Assembly (NCBI RefSeq): GCF_002858745.1
Contig: NZ_PJRO01000003.1
Coordinates: 186,001-250,000, forward strand
Length of the DNA stretch: 64,000 bases
Reading direction: 5' to 3'
Origin: Mesorhizobium loti
GTDB lineage: Bacteria > Pseudomonadota > Alphaproteobacteria > Rhizobiales > Rhizobiaceae
A program made the position numbers and the translations under genes. Of this stretch, positions 8,033-16,076 are shown piece after piece. Each line of letters opens with the position of its first letter. Position 1 is the stretch's first letter. The notes under the pieces are model-generated. The model saw nothing but the letters and a program-made list of their open reading frames with translations. It was not told where the DNA came from and ran no database searches.

Positions 8033-9896
8033 AGCTTACGCCTTCGACTTTCTCCTCGGCGCCATCATGTCTGGCCCCATTGCGCCTGGCGCCGTTTCCA
8101 TTCCGCTTGCGCGCTCTTACGACCGGCGGTGGCTCCAGCGCGCCGGCCCGCACCCGCGGCGGTTTGAGCGCCGGCAGGTCCGAGCATTTGATGATGCTGA
8201 GTGAGCGCGGGAAGAAGTCGTAGTTGTGTTGGCCGCGGCCGATGTTGACGATCCCGGCCTTGGGCAGATGCTTACCCAGCATGGCGAACACGCGCTTGGC
8301 GATCGTGCCGCTGAACGTGTCCATCGCCTCGTCGATCACCACCCAGTCCGGCTTCTGCAACGCAAGCCGGGCAAAGGCGACCAGCCGCTGTTCCTCCTCG
8401 CTGAGTTCCCTGTCCCAGCGCGCATGGCGGTCGAGCGAAGAGGCAAGGTGATCGAGGCCAGCCTCGGCCAGAACGCTTGTAACCCTTGCATCGTCGATGC
8501 CCGTCATGCCGTCGATCAAGACCTCGCGCAGCGTGCCGGGCGCGAAATAGGGCGTGCGCGGAACGAAGGCGAGATTGGCGCCTGCCGGCATGCCGATGCG
8601 CCCCGCACCCCAGGGCCACAGCCCGGCCACGGCGCGGAAGAACAGCGTCTTGCCCGCACTCGGATCACCGGTGATGACCACATGCTCGCCCGGCTCAATC
8701 GTCACCGACTTTTCCGCCAGTCTCGAACAGCCAGACGTCGCCCCGACGATCAGATCCTCGAACACCATGGTGCCGTCCTTGGTCTCGAACACCTCGATAT
8801 GCTGCTCGTTGCCATGCAACTGGTCGGCATCCTTCAGCGCCATGCGGAAGTCGGCGACGCGCATCAGCGTGGCACGCCAGTCGGCAATCGCGCCAATGTT
8901 GTTGACGAACCAGCGCAGCGAGGAATGGACCTGGTTGAAAGCGCCGACTGCCATCATCAGCCCACCGAAGGTGATGTCGCCGGCGAAATAGACCGGTGCC
9001 GCCACCAGGATCGGCGCGACGACGGTGATCCAGCCGTAAGTGTCGGTGACCCAGCCGAGATTGATCTGGGCACGGAAGATTCGCATGATCGAGGCGACCA
9101 GTGCGGCGAGATCGGCTGCCAGGCGTCGTTTCTCGCTCGCTTCGCCGCGCGACAGCGTGATAGCGTCGATGTTCTCGTTCACCCGCACCATGGAAAAGCG
9201 CAGGTCCGCCTCGCGCGCATAGCGGTCGCTGTTGAGCCCGATGAGCGGCCGCCCGACTAGCCAACTCAGCCAGGAAGCAATGCCGGCATAGAGGAACGCC
9301 GCCCACACCATGTAACCCGGAATGGCGATGGCGTGCCCTCCGATGTTGAAGACGAAGCCAGAGGAAAGCGCCCATAAGACGCCGATGAAGGACACCAGCA
9401 GGATGAAGGATTGCACGAGACCGACGCCAAGGTCGGTCGACAGGTCGGATAGATGCCCGACATCCTGCTGCATGCGTTGGTCTGGGTTGACGCCGATCGC
9501 CCCCGCATTGGCGACGCGGAAAGCGCGGCTCGGTTTCAGCCACTCCTCGACCAGGTCGATGGTCAGGGATTCGCGCAGCTTCAACCGGAAACGCTGATTG
9601 AGCCATTGCTGGCCGATGTTGAGCAGGAGCAATCCACCCGCGATCATCGCGAACACGACCAGTTGGTCGAGGAAAGCAGTCAAATCGCGCCGCTGCAGCG
9701 AATCGTAGAAGGGCTGGTTCCAGCGATTGAGCAGGATCTGGCCATAGGCGGTGGCGAGGATGACCACGAGAATGCCGCCACCGAAGATCAGCAGCGGACG
9801 GCGTCCCGGCGAAGCGTTCACCCCTTGCCGCACCGTTGCCACCTGATCCCGAAGGCTGCTCATTTCGGCCTGGACGGCGCCGGTGGTATCGCTCAT
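8031..9896 (-). CDS. BacA/SbmA-like ABC exporter with fused ATPase (YddA type)
   Basis: 621 residues. The N-terminal 330 residues form an ABC transmembrane region type 2 (SbmA/BacA-like) with NRWNQPFYDSLQRRD and ENIDAITLSRGEASEKRR motifs; the C-terminal ATPase has Walker A GDPSAGKT and Walker B KPDWVVIDEA. The ABC signature is ELSEEEQRL rather than LSGGQ, as in the ABCD/YddA branch. Rhizobial relatives import or export peptides or very-long-chain fatty-acyl compounds across the inner membrane. The C-terminal tail is Arg/Asn/Gly-rich. The start overlaps the upstream methyltransferase stop by 4 nt (ATGA), so the two are translationally coupled. Confidence 0.9.
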   Translation of the reverse strand: MSDTTGAVQAEMSSLRDQVATVRQGVNASPGRRPLLIFGGGILVVILATAYGQILLNRWNQPFYDSLQRRDLTAFLDQLVVFAMIAGGLLLLNIGQQWLNQRFRLKLRESLTIDLVEEWLKPSRAFRVANAGAIGVNPDQRMQQDVGHLSDLSTDLGVGLVQSFILLVSFIGVLWALSSGFVFNIGGHAIAIPGYMVWAAFLYAGIASWLSWLVGRPLIGLNSDRYAREADLRFSMVRVNENIDAITLSRGEASEKRRLAADLAALVASIMRIFRAQINLGWVTDTYGWITVVAPILVAAPVYFAGDITFGGLMMAVGAFNQVHSSLRWFVNNIGAIADWRATLMRVADFRMALKDADQLHGNEQHIEVFETKDGTMVFEDLIVGATSGCSRLAEKSVTIEPGEHVVITGDPSAGKTLFFRAVAGLWPWGAGRIGMPAGANLAFVPRTPYFAPGTLREVLIDGMTGIDDARVTSVLAEAGLDHLASSLDRHARWDRELSEEEQRLVAFARLALQKPDWVVIDEAMDTFSGTIAKRVFAMLGKHLPKAGIVNIGRGQHNYDFFPRSLSIIKCSDLPALKPPRVRAGALEPPPVVRARKRNGNGARRNGARHDGAEEKVEGVS

Positions 9897-10678
9897 CGCC
9901 GCTGCGCTCCTCGAGCCCCCAACTCGTCATGATCTTTTGTCTGCCGGCCGAGCCGCGTCGCGCCTTGCGGTGAAAACACCGGCACGAAGACACGCCGCGA
10001 TGCGCGCTTTGCCACCGGTACGCCCTGATAGAGCCGCTTCTGTGCCGACACGGCGATGACGCCGGAAAAGATCGGCCACATACGGCGCCCGGCGCTTTCG
10101 AATAGCGATTGGAAGCGCATCATGAAACGGCGCTGTGAGGGTGGGAAATAAAGCGCGTCCGACCAGGCGGCCGGGGTAAAGTTCGCCTCCCGCAACAATT
10201 CGGCGATCTGGCCACGGGAATAAGGTCGTCCGGTACCGAAGGGCGTATGCTCGAAGCGCGCCCAGACGCCGCGCCGGTTCGGCACAACGATCACGACGTG
10301 ACCAGCTGGCGCCAGCACACGCCAGACCTCATTCAGCGTCTCGCGCGGATTTTCCGTATGTTCCAGCGAGTGGATGAGCAACATGCGGTCGATAGAGGAA
10401 TCCACCAGCGGCAACTCCTCGTCGAAGACCAGCGCAGTCGTCGACGGACCGGCAGGCGGCCACATCACCGCCCCCTGCGTAGCTGGCATGAAGGCAAGCG
10501 CCCGCTCCGCATCGGTGCCGAAACGCTCCAGCCATGGCAGCGCGTAGCCGAGCCCGACCAGTCTTTCGTTGGGCACGGAAGCCCAGATCGACGACAACGC
10601 CATGGTGATCGAGCGCTCGGCCAATTGTCCGAGCGGCGAGGCGTAGAAGGAGCGCAGGTCGACAATATCCGAATGCAT
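9893..10678 (-). CDS. Class I SAM-dependent methyltransferase
   Basis: 261 residues. A Methyltransf_11-like core is visible: ELPLVDSSIDRMLLIHSLEHTENPRETLNEVWRVLAPAGHVVIVVPN, i.e. the motif IV-VI region of UbiE-like enzymes. The usual N-terminal GxGxG is degenerate (LGYALPWLERFG), so SAM binding may be weak or the motif diverged. Substrate unknown. Coupled by a 4-nt overlap to the BacA-like exporter and divergent from gloB across a type C element. It could modify the exporter's cargo, but that is only inference from adjacency. Confidence 0.8.
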   Translation of the reverse strand: MHSDIVDLRSFYASPLGQLAERSITMALSSIWASVPNERLVGLGYALPWLERFGTDAERALAFMPATQGAVMWPPAGPSTTALVFDEELPLVDSSIDRMLLIHSLEHTENPRETLNEVWRVLAPAGHVVIVVPNRRGVWARFEHTPFGTGRPYSRGQIAELLREANFTPAAWSDALYFPPSQRRFMMRFQSLFESAGRRMWPIFSGVIAVSAQKRLYQGVPVAKRASRRVFVPVFSPQGATRLGRQTKDHDELGARGAQRR

Positions 10679-10770
10679 GGGCTGGACCGTATCTGCGGGG
10701 AGGCTGGTGTCAACAAACTGCGGCGCTGATGGCCGTATCTTCCGACAAGTAGGGTCACGCCGGCATCTTT

Positions 10771-10874
10771 AAAGCATGTCGCGCAAAAGTGCGCAGCGGT
10801 TTTGCGATAACGACATGCGCGAGATGAAGACCTGATGTGTAAGGAGCGAATCTGAAAGATCGCGACACGCATTA
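10771..10874 (+). repeat. Intergenic palindromic element, type C, copy 1
   Basis: GCATGTCG (10774-10781) pairs with CGACATGC (10811-10818) around the core aaaagtgcgcagcggttttg, which is shared exactly with the type A element at 12122-12211. A tail (gtaaggagcgaatctgaaag, then atcgcgacacgcatt) follows. It lies between the methyltransferase and gloB; its reverse copy is at 29391-29493. Confidence 0.85.
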
Positions 10875-10930
10875 AAGGGTGACAGGAACGGCCGATCACC
10901 CTATCTGTGCGGGCGACAAGGAGACCGGCG

Positions 10931-11698
10931 ATGGCGATCGAAATCGAACAGTTCATGTGCCGTCAGGACAATTTCGGCGTGCTGCTGCGCGAGCCGAACA
11001 GCGGCGCGATGGCTCTTGTCGACGCGCCGGAGGAGGCAACCATTCTTGCCGCGGTAAAGCGCACCGGCTGGACACCGAAAATCATCCTTACCACCCACCA
11101 CCATACCGATCATGTCGAGGCCAATCTGACGCTGAAGCAGCGTTTCAATCTCGAAATCATCGGTCCGGAAGCGGAAAAGACCAAAATCCCTGGCATCGAC
11201 CGCACCGTAAAGGGCGGTGACAGCTTCAAGTTTGGCGAAGAGATCGTCGAGGTGATCTTCACTCCGGGCCATACTGCCGGTCACGTCTCCTACTATTTCC
11301 CGCAATCCGGCGTCGTCTTTACCGCCGACACGCTGTTTGCGCTCGGCTGTGGCCGCCTTTTCGAGGCGCCGGCGGCGGTCATGTTCGAATCGCTGAAGAA
11401 GCTCGCCGCGCTGCCAGCCGAGACAAAGGTCTATTGCGGCCACGAATACACCTTGTCCAACGCCCGTTTCGCGCTGGCCATCGACCCGACCAATTCGGCC
11501 CTGAAGGAGCGCACAGCGAAAATCGAAAAGCTCCGCGCTGCCGACAAGCCGACCCTGCCGACGACGATCGGCGAGGAGTTGTCGACCAACCCGTTCCTGC
11601 GCTGGCACGACCCGGCGATCCGCCGCCATCTCGGCATGGAAAAGGCGAGCGACGCCGAGGTCTTCGCCGAAATCCGCAAGCGCAAGGATGTCTTCTGA
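10931..11698 (+). CDS. gloB: Hydroxyacylglutathione hydrolase (glyoxalase II)
   Basis: 255 residues, the family's usual length. Metallo-beta-lactamase fold with the binuclear metal motif THHHTDH at residues 55-61, [14 protein letters not shown] and [13 protein letters not shown]. It hydrolyses S-lactoylglutathione to lactate and glutathione in methylglyoxal detoxification; cytosolic. ATG at 10931 with AGGAG 8 nt upstream; an earlier in-frame ATG at 10907 lacks a site. Followed after 2 nt by the cupin gene, so the two form an operon. Confidence 0.94.
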   Translation: MAIEIEQFMCRQDNFGVLLREPNSGAMALVDAPEEATILAAVKRTGWTPKIILTTHHHTDHVEANLTLKQRFNLEIIGPEAEKTKIPGIDRTVKGGDSFKFGEEIVEVIFTPGHTAGHVSYYFPQSGVVFTADTLFALGCGRLFEAPAAVMFESLKKLAALPAETKVYCGHEYTLSNARFALAIDPTNSALKERTAKIEKLRAADKPTLPTTIGEELSTNPFLRWHDPAIRRHLGMEKASDAEVFAEIRKRKDVF

Positions 11699-11700
11699 TC

Positions 11701-12120
11701 ATGAAACCGGCGGAAATCGTCGCGGCCCTCGACATGCAGCCTCACCCGGAAGGTGGCTGGTATGTCGAAACCTTTCGCGATGCACCACAAGGCGGACGTG
11801 GCTATTCGACGGCAATCTATTTCCTGCTCGAACGCGGTCAGGTTTCAGCCTGGCACCGGGTCAAGGATGCCTCGGAAATCTGGCACTACCACGCCGGCGC
11901 TCCGCTGGAGCTGTCGCTGCACCGGGAGGGCCATGGCGTGACCCGCCATGTGCTGGGCGCGGATCTCGTCGCAGATCAGCGGCCGCAGATCGTGGTGCCG
12001 GCAGGCTGGTGGCAGACGGCGGCGAGCCTCGGCGACTGGACACTGGTAGGGTGCACCGTGGCACCGGGTTTCAATTTCGCTGTGTTCGAAATGGCTGCAC
12101 CCGGCTGGCAGCCTTCCTAG
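11701..12120 (+). CDS. Cupin-fold DUF985 protein
   Basis: 139 residues. The motifs HPEGGWYVETFRD, FLLERGQVSAWHRVKDASEIWHYHAG and VPAGWWQTAASLGDWTLVGCTVAPGFNF are characteristic of the cupin_5/DUF985 family, a small beta-barrel of unknown or poorly defined function. It starts 2 nt after the gloB stop, hence co-transcribed. A type A palindromic element begins directly after its stop codon. Confidence 0.85.
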   Translation: MKPAEIVAALDMQPHPEGGWYVETFRDAPQGGRGYSTAIYFLLERGQVSAWHRVKDASEIWHYHAGAPLELSLHREGHGVTRHVLGADLVADQRPQIVVPAGWWQTAASLGDWTLVGCTVAPGFNFAVFEMAAPGWQPS

Positions 12121-12121
12121 A

Positions 12122-12211
12122 CCAATTCCAGCAAAAGTGCGCAGCGGTTTTGCGTCCGGAATTGCGTGAGAACAAAGAGATAGAGCGTTTCCGTGAAACG
12201 GAAACACTCTA
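12122..12211 (+). repeat. Intergenic two-hairpin palindromic element, type A, copy 3
   Basis: CAATTCC...GGAATTGCG and AGAGCGTTTCCGTG...CGGAAACACTCT. The last bases (ctatct at 12208-12213) form the TAG stop codon of the convergent lysoplasmalogenase gene on the minus strand. Confidence 0.87.
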
Positions 12212-12883
12212 TCTCGCGAGCAGGAAGCCCAGCGTGATCGCCAGTTGCGCGAGGTAATAGAGCACCCAGACCGCGTAGCGCATCCAGACCCGATGCCGTT
12301 CCATCGTCTCAGTCAGGAATTTTTCGATGGCCAGCAGCGCGTCCGAAGCCATGAACAGCACCGCGCCCGCGATCACAAGTGCGCTGTTGGTGGTTAGCGC
12401 GGTCACGCCCATGGCGAAGATGGCGGTGATGTAGACGGTGACCGGCGCTTTCAGCTGCGAGCCGATGCGTGGCCACAACAAGCGCAACATGCCGATCGCG
12501 AAAATGGCCATGACCAGGGCTGCCACGATGTGCCGGGGCGTTTCGATCAGCGCTGGCAGGCCACCGCCCGCAGCAACGAACAAGGCGACATAAGCGAGAT
12601 GGGCGGCAAGAAAGCTGCCCAGTCCGCCGAGGAACGCCTTGTCGCCGTCCTGCGACAGGAACGCGTCGCCTAGCGCGCTAAGCGCCAGCGCTGCGACAAG
12701 CAGCACTGGTCCGCCTTGCAGATAAGCGAGCACGGCGAGCAGCGCGACAGCCAGCGTCTTGGCTGCCGAGCGCTTCAACGACGGCGCCCTGTCGATGGCA
12801 AAGGCATAAAGCACCGCCGCCACGATCGACAAGATCAGCGTGCCGTTCGGCGTTGCTTCGATGCCGCCTGGAAAGGGCATCAT
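12209..12883 (-). CDS. Lysoplasmalogenase, YhhN/TMEM86 family
   Basis: 224 residues, about eight hydrophobic helices. SALGDAFLSQDGDKAFLGGLGSFLAAHLAYVALF and FMASDALLAIEKF carry the paired acidic residues conserved in the YhhN family (ALGDxxL and SDxxLA), whose characterised members hydrolyse the vinyl-ether bond of lysoplasmalogens. In a bacterium without known plasmalogens the physiological substrate is unclear. Overlaps the upstream EamA gene by 4 nt. Its stop codon lies at the edge of a palindromic element. Confidence 0.83.
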   Translation of the reverse strand: MMPFPGGIEATPNGTLILSIVAAVLYAFAIDRAPSLKRSAAKTLAVALLAVLAYLQGGPVLLVAALALSALGDAFLSQDGDKAFLGGLGSFLAAHLAYVALFVAAGGGLPALIETPRHIVAALVMAIFAIGMLRLLWPRIGSQLKAPVTVYITAIFAMGVTALTTNSALVIAGAVLFMASDALLAIEKFLTETMERHRVWMRYAVWVLYYLAQLAITLGFLLAR

Positions 12884-13770
12884 GCGCCGGCTCCGTTCTC
12901 AATTGCCCGGCGCTTGCTGAACAGCAGCGACTTCGCCGCCAGCACGGCGCCGCCGGTAATGAGCACGCAGGCAGCAAGGATGCGCAGGCTGGGTTCTGCG
13001 AAGCCGGCAATGATCAGCACCAGCGTGGACAGAAGCGGGGCCGCATAGCTCGCCGCCCCCAGAACCTGGATGTTGCCGCGCTTCACGCCGATGTCCCAGG
13101 CATAGAAGGCAGCTCCTACTGGCATCAGGCCGAGCCCGAGTACGGCCAGCCATTGGCCGGTATTTTCGGGCCACACGGTCTGCTCGAGCAGCAAATGGCA
13201 GATCAGGGACAGCACCGACGTCGCCAGGCAGAACCAGGTGACGATGGTGGTCGGCACCGACGGAAAGCGCCGCGACAGCAGCGAATAGGACGACCACAGC
13301 ACTGCACAGACAACAGCCATCGCATAACCGAAGCCATAGCGCGCGTCGAAGGAAAGCCCGCCGCCTTTGGTGATGATCAGGAACGTGCCGGCAAGGCCGA
13401 GCAGCGCACCGGCGATATGGTTCCAGGCCAGCTTCTCGCCCGGCATCAGTGCTGAACCCAGCACGATCAGCAGCGGCCACAGATAGGCGATCAGGCTTGC
13501 CTCGACTGCAGGCGCGTTGCGCAGCGCTGTGAAGTAGAAGAAATGATAGCCAAACAGGCCGCCGATGCCGATCACCCACACGATCGCCGGGATCGGCTCC
13601 GGCTTGGTAGCCGGCATGAACAGCCTGGCCACGAGGCCGACACCGGTACCGATGGCGAAGGTGATCGCTGAAAGCTGGAAGGGCGGCATCGTGCCGGAGG
13701 CATCGGTGAGCAGCGCCAGCAAGGCCCACATCGCCACGGCCGAGAAGCCTATCAGTGTCGCGCGCCCCAT
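12880..13770 (-). CDS. EamA/DMT-family transporter, YddG-like exporter
   Basis: 296 residues with about ten hydrophobic helices arranged as two EamA repeats (MGRATLIGFSAVAMWALLALLT...; YGFGYAMAVVCAVLWSSYSLLSRR...). GYHFFYFTALRNAPAVEASLIAYLWPLLIVL resembles the YddG aromatic amino-acid exporter group. Inner-membrane efflux of amino acids or similar metabolites is likely; substrate not determined. Forms a two-gene unit with the lysoplasmalogenase through an ATGA overlap. Confidence 0.87.
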   Translation of the reverse strand: MGRATLIGFSAVAMWALLALLTDASGTMPPFQLSAITFAIGTGVGLVARLFMPATKPEPIPAIVWVIGIGGLFGYHFFYFTALRNAPAVEASLIAYLWPLLIVLGSALMPGEKLAWNHIAGALLGLAGTFLIITKGGGLSFDARYGFGYAMAVVCAVLWSSYSLLSRRFPSVPTTIVTWFCLATSVLSLICHLLLEQTVWPENTGQWLAVLGLGLMPVGAAFYAWDIGVKRGNIQVLGAASYAAPLLSTLVLIIAGFAEPSLRILAACVLITGGAVLAAKSLLFSKRRAIENGAGA

Positions 13771-13799
13771 ATCCCCTCCGGAGGCGCGTCTTTGCGCGC

Positions 13800-14585
13800 C
13801 TAGCTTTTCGCCTCGAACCGTCGCGCCTTGACGGTGATCGTGCCGATCTCCGTACCGACGGTGGCGTGGATCGGCGCATATATCCCGGTTTGGCCGAGCG
13901 GCGCAAACGTCACCATGATCTTCGAACGGTCGCGCAGAAACTTCAACGCCTTGCGCCGCTGTGCATAGCCGGACACCGGTTGGAAGGTCATGCGGCAGGT
14001 CACGGTCGGCCCCTGATAGCCCTTGACGGCCATCTTGCCCTTGGTAACCGGCGTCAGCACCAGATTGGCGCGCATCTCGCCGTCATACATCTTCACCGTG
14101 CGTCCGCAGACCCCATCCAGGCTGTCGGCGCGGATGACTGTGGCAGCGATCGGATCGGTCACACCCTTCAGGTCGCCGGTGCCAAGCGGCAGCCAGTCGT
14201 CGCCGCGTGGCTTCGGTGGCGGCAAAACCTTGGAGGAGGAGACCGTGCCGCCGGAAAAGCGGATATCCACCATCGAGACCTTCTTGCCAGACGTATAGTC
14301 CGCACGGAATGCCTGCGGCTGGACGCCGGCGCGCGAAAAGCTGCCGGTCGCCGTCAGCGTGCCCGTGGTATCGTCGAAGATCAGCGCCAGGCCGGCTGCC
14401 GAGGCGTTGCCGTCGATCGTGTATTTGTCGCCCTCATAGCGGCTGTCGAAGCTCGACCGCGCCACGGTGATGCCGAGGAAGGAAATCGTGTATTCACCAT
14501 GAAAGGCTTCTGCAGCGGAGGCAGCAGATGTGGCAAAAAGGGTGCCGGCAAGCAAAGCAGCAAGGACAAAGGTCGGGCGCGGCAT
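13800..14585 (-). CDS. DUF3108 secreted protein
   Basis: 261 residues. A clear signal peptide (MPRPTFVLAALLAGTLFATSAASAAEA, predicted cut after ASA) precedes a beta-rich periplasmic domain starting FHGEYTISFLGITVARSSFDSRYEGDKYTIDGN, typical of DUF3108, a family of unknown function found in proteobacterial envelopes. It stands alone, with 29 bp between its stop and the EamA start downstream and a 235-bp gap to bioY upstream. In that gap I see no repeat, riboswitch or clear promoter. Confidence 0.82.
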   Translation of the reverse strand: MPRPTFVLAALLAGTLFATSAASAAEAFHGEYTISFLGITVARSSFDSRYEGDKYTIDGNASAAGLALIFDDTTGTLTATGSFSRAGVQPQAFRADYTSGKKVSMVDIRFSGGTVSSSKVLPPPKPRGDDWLPLGTGDLKGVTDPIAATVIRADSLDGVCGRTVKMYDGEMRANLVLTPVTKGKMAVKGYQGPTVTCRMTFQPVSGYAQRRKALKFLRDRSKIMVTFAPLGQTGIYAPIHATVGTEIGTITVKARRFEAKS

Positions 14586-14820
14586 CGAAACGTCGGTCCT
14601 TTCAAGATTGGCTCTAAAAACAGCCTGGATGTCCCTACCGGTTTTCTCAAGCGGCCAAATCCGGCGAATCTATGGGGCGCCGTCAAGGCATTTGATGATC
14701 TTGCGCATGGCTTGTCCTTCAACGCCGCAAATGCTGTTGCGTTGCACCATCAGCCTGTGAAATATGCATCCTGCAAACGCCGGCGAGCCGGCGAACCAAA
14801 ATTTGACCCGGAGAGGCCCG

Positions 14821-15402
14821 ATGAACGCTCCCGCAGCAGCTTCCACCACTTTCGTTCCCTTGCGCCTTGCCGGCCGTTCACTCACCGTCCAGGCGGTCGC
14901 GGTCTTCCTGGGCACGCTGTTCCTCGCGGCGTCCTCCTGGATCGAGGTGCCGATGTTCCCGGTGCCGATGACCATGCAGACTTTCGCCGTCACGCTGGTC
15001 GGCGCGCTGTTTGGCTGGCGTCTGGGCCTCGTCACTGTTCTCGCCTGGCTGGGTGAGGCCGCCATCGGCTTCCCGGTTCTCGCTGGTGGTGGCGGCGGCA
15101 TCGCCTATTTCGCCGGCCCGACCGCCGGTTATCTCGCCGCCTTCCCGATCGCTGCTGCTTTCGTCGGCTGGCTGGCCGAGCGTGGCTGGACCGCCGAAGG
15201 TCGTCTGGTTCGCAGCGTCGTCGCCATGCTGGCCGGCAATGCCTTCATCCTGGTGTTCGGCACGCTGGTGCTGGCCGGCATGATCGGCCCGGAAAAGGCC
15301 TATACTTTCGGCTTCGCCCCGTTCGTGCTCGGCGGCATCCTGAAGGCTGTGCTGGCCACCGCGACCATCGAAGCGGTGCGCCGCGGCAAGATCTCGCTCT
15401 GA
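14821..15402 (+). CDS. bioY: Biotin transporter BioY (ECF S-component)
   Basis: 193 residues from the ATG at 14821, with GGAGAG 6-10 nt upstream. Six hydrophobic helices with family motifs VPMFPVPMTMQTFAV and GGGGGIAYFAGPTAGYLAAF. It binds and imports biotin in the inner membrane, either alone or with BioM/BioN ATPase units, which are not in this window. No BioR-type operator (TTATCTATAA-like) is visible upstream. Followed after 22 bp by the DUF1284 gene. Confidence 0.93.
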   Translation: MNAPAAASTTFVPLRLAGRSLTVQAVAVFLGTLFLAASSWIEVPMFPVPMTMQTFAVTLVGALFGWRLGLVTVLAWLGEAAIGFPVLAGGGGGIAYFAGPTAGYLAAFPIAAAFVGWLAERGWTAEGRLVRSVVAMLAGNAFILVFGTLVLAGMIGPEKAYTFGFAPFVLGGILKAVLATATIEAVRRGKISL

Positions 15403-15424
15403 TATCTGTTTTCGCGGAGCTGAC

Positions 15425-15862
15425 GTGACCGTCCGCATCCGCGCTCATCACCTGCTGTGCATGCTGACTTATGTCGGCAAAGGCTACAGCGAAGCCTTCA
15501 CGAAAGGCTACGACAACGTGGTGCAACGACTGAGCAACGGCGAGGACATGCTCCTCGTCGCCGGCCCGGACGACATCTGCCGGCCCCTGCTGGGTAACAC
15601 CGACCCCCATTGTTTCTGGGACACCGTACCCGAACGCGATCGGCTTGCCGCCAATGCGGTTGAGACCCTGATCGGTCGCCCGATCCATGACGGCGAGCGC
15701 TTTTCCCTCGATGCATCGATGCTACAACGCATGCGCGAGGCTTTCCACGCCGGAACCACACGGCAGGCCTGTCACGGCTGCGAATGGTTCGATCTATGCA
15801 GCACCATCGCTGATTCCGGCTTCACCGACGTGCGGCTCAATCGCCACCGCATGTCCACTTAA
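15425..15862 (+). CDS. DUF1284 domain-containing protein
   Basis: 145 residues starting VRIRAHHLLCMLTYVGKGYS, the DUF1284 signature, with further conserved cysteines (DDICRPL, DPHCFWD, CHGCEWFDLC) that could bind a metal or Fe-S cluster. Function unknown; some homologues are called ferredoxin-like. Its start 22 bp after bioY suggests co-transcription. Downstream lie the tandem repeats and the 26-bp palindrome. Confidence 0.82.
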   Translation: MTVRIRAHHLLCMLTYVGKGYSEAFTKGYDNVVQRLSNGEDMLLVAGPDDICRPLLGNTDPHCFWDTVPERDRLAANAVETLIGRPIHDGERFSLDASMLQRMREAFHAGTTRQACHGCEWFDLCSTIADSGFTDVRLNRHRMST

Positions 15863-15927
15863 CCGCGCCGGTCACTGTACCCTCGTACACCAATCCTGGA
15901 CATCCAGGCCTGCCTCTCTGAGGACAG

Positions 15928-15999
15928 GAAGCTCTGCTACAGCAGCCTCATGCCTCTCTGCTACAGCAGCCTCATGCCTCTCTGCTACAGCAGCCTCAT
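15928..15999. repeat. Three 24-bp tandem repeats
   Basis: Unit gcctctctgctacagcagcc plus tcat. The copies at 15952-15975 and 15976-15999 are identical; the one at 15928-15951 differs only in its first bases, and the array breaks off in cctcgcgc. Each unit contains a small palindrome (CTGCTACAGCAG, near-perfect). There are no spacers, so it is not a CRISPR array. It lies between DUF1284 and the membrane-protein gene, just before the 26-bp palindrome. Confidence 0.92.
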
Positions 16000-16012
16000 G
16001 CCTCGCGCTTGA

Positions 16013-16038
16013 AATAATAGAGTACGTACTCTATTATT
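16013..16038. promoter_or_regulatory. Perfect 26-bp palindrome, probable operator
   Basis: Half-site AATAATAGAGTAC (16013-16025) followed immediately by its exact reverse complement (16026-16038). It is strikingly AT-rich for this genome and lies 38 bp upstream of the membrane-protein start. It looks like the binding site of a dimeric repressor (TetR, PadR or GntR type) or a promoter-overlapping operator. No regulator gene is adjacent. Confidence 0.7.
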
Positions 16039-16076
16039 GAGGACGCTCTCTCGCCGCCGAAGGTTCGCTTCACCAG

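Noticed and set aside
14586..14820. BioR or BirA operator before bioY
   Set aside because: No TTATCTATAA-like or similar palindrome could be found in the gap.
15928..15999. Possible CRISPR array
   Set aside because: Units are directly adjacent without spacers, only three copies, and no cas genes are nearby.
15687..16040. 117-residue frame running through the 24-bp repeats
   Set aside because: It starts inside the DUF1284 gene in another frame and reads the repeats as ATAASCLS units; no sign of translation.
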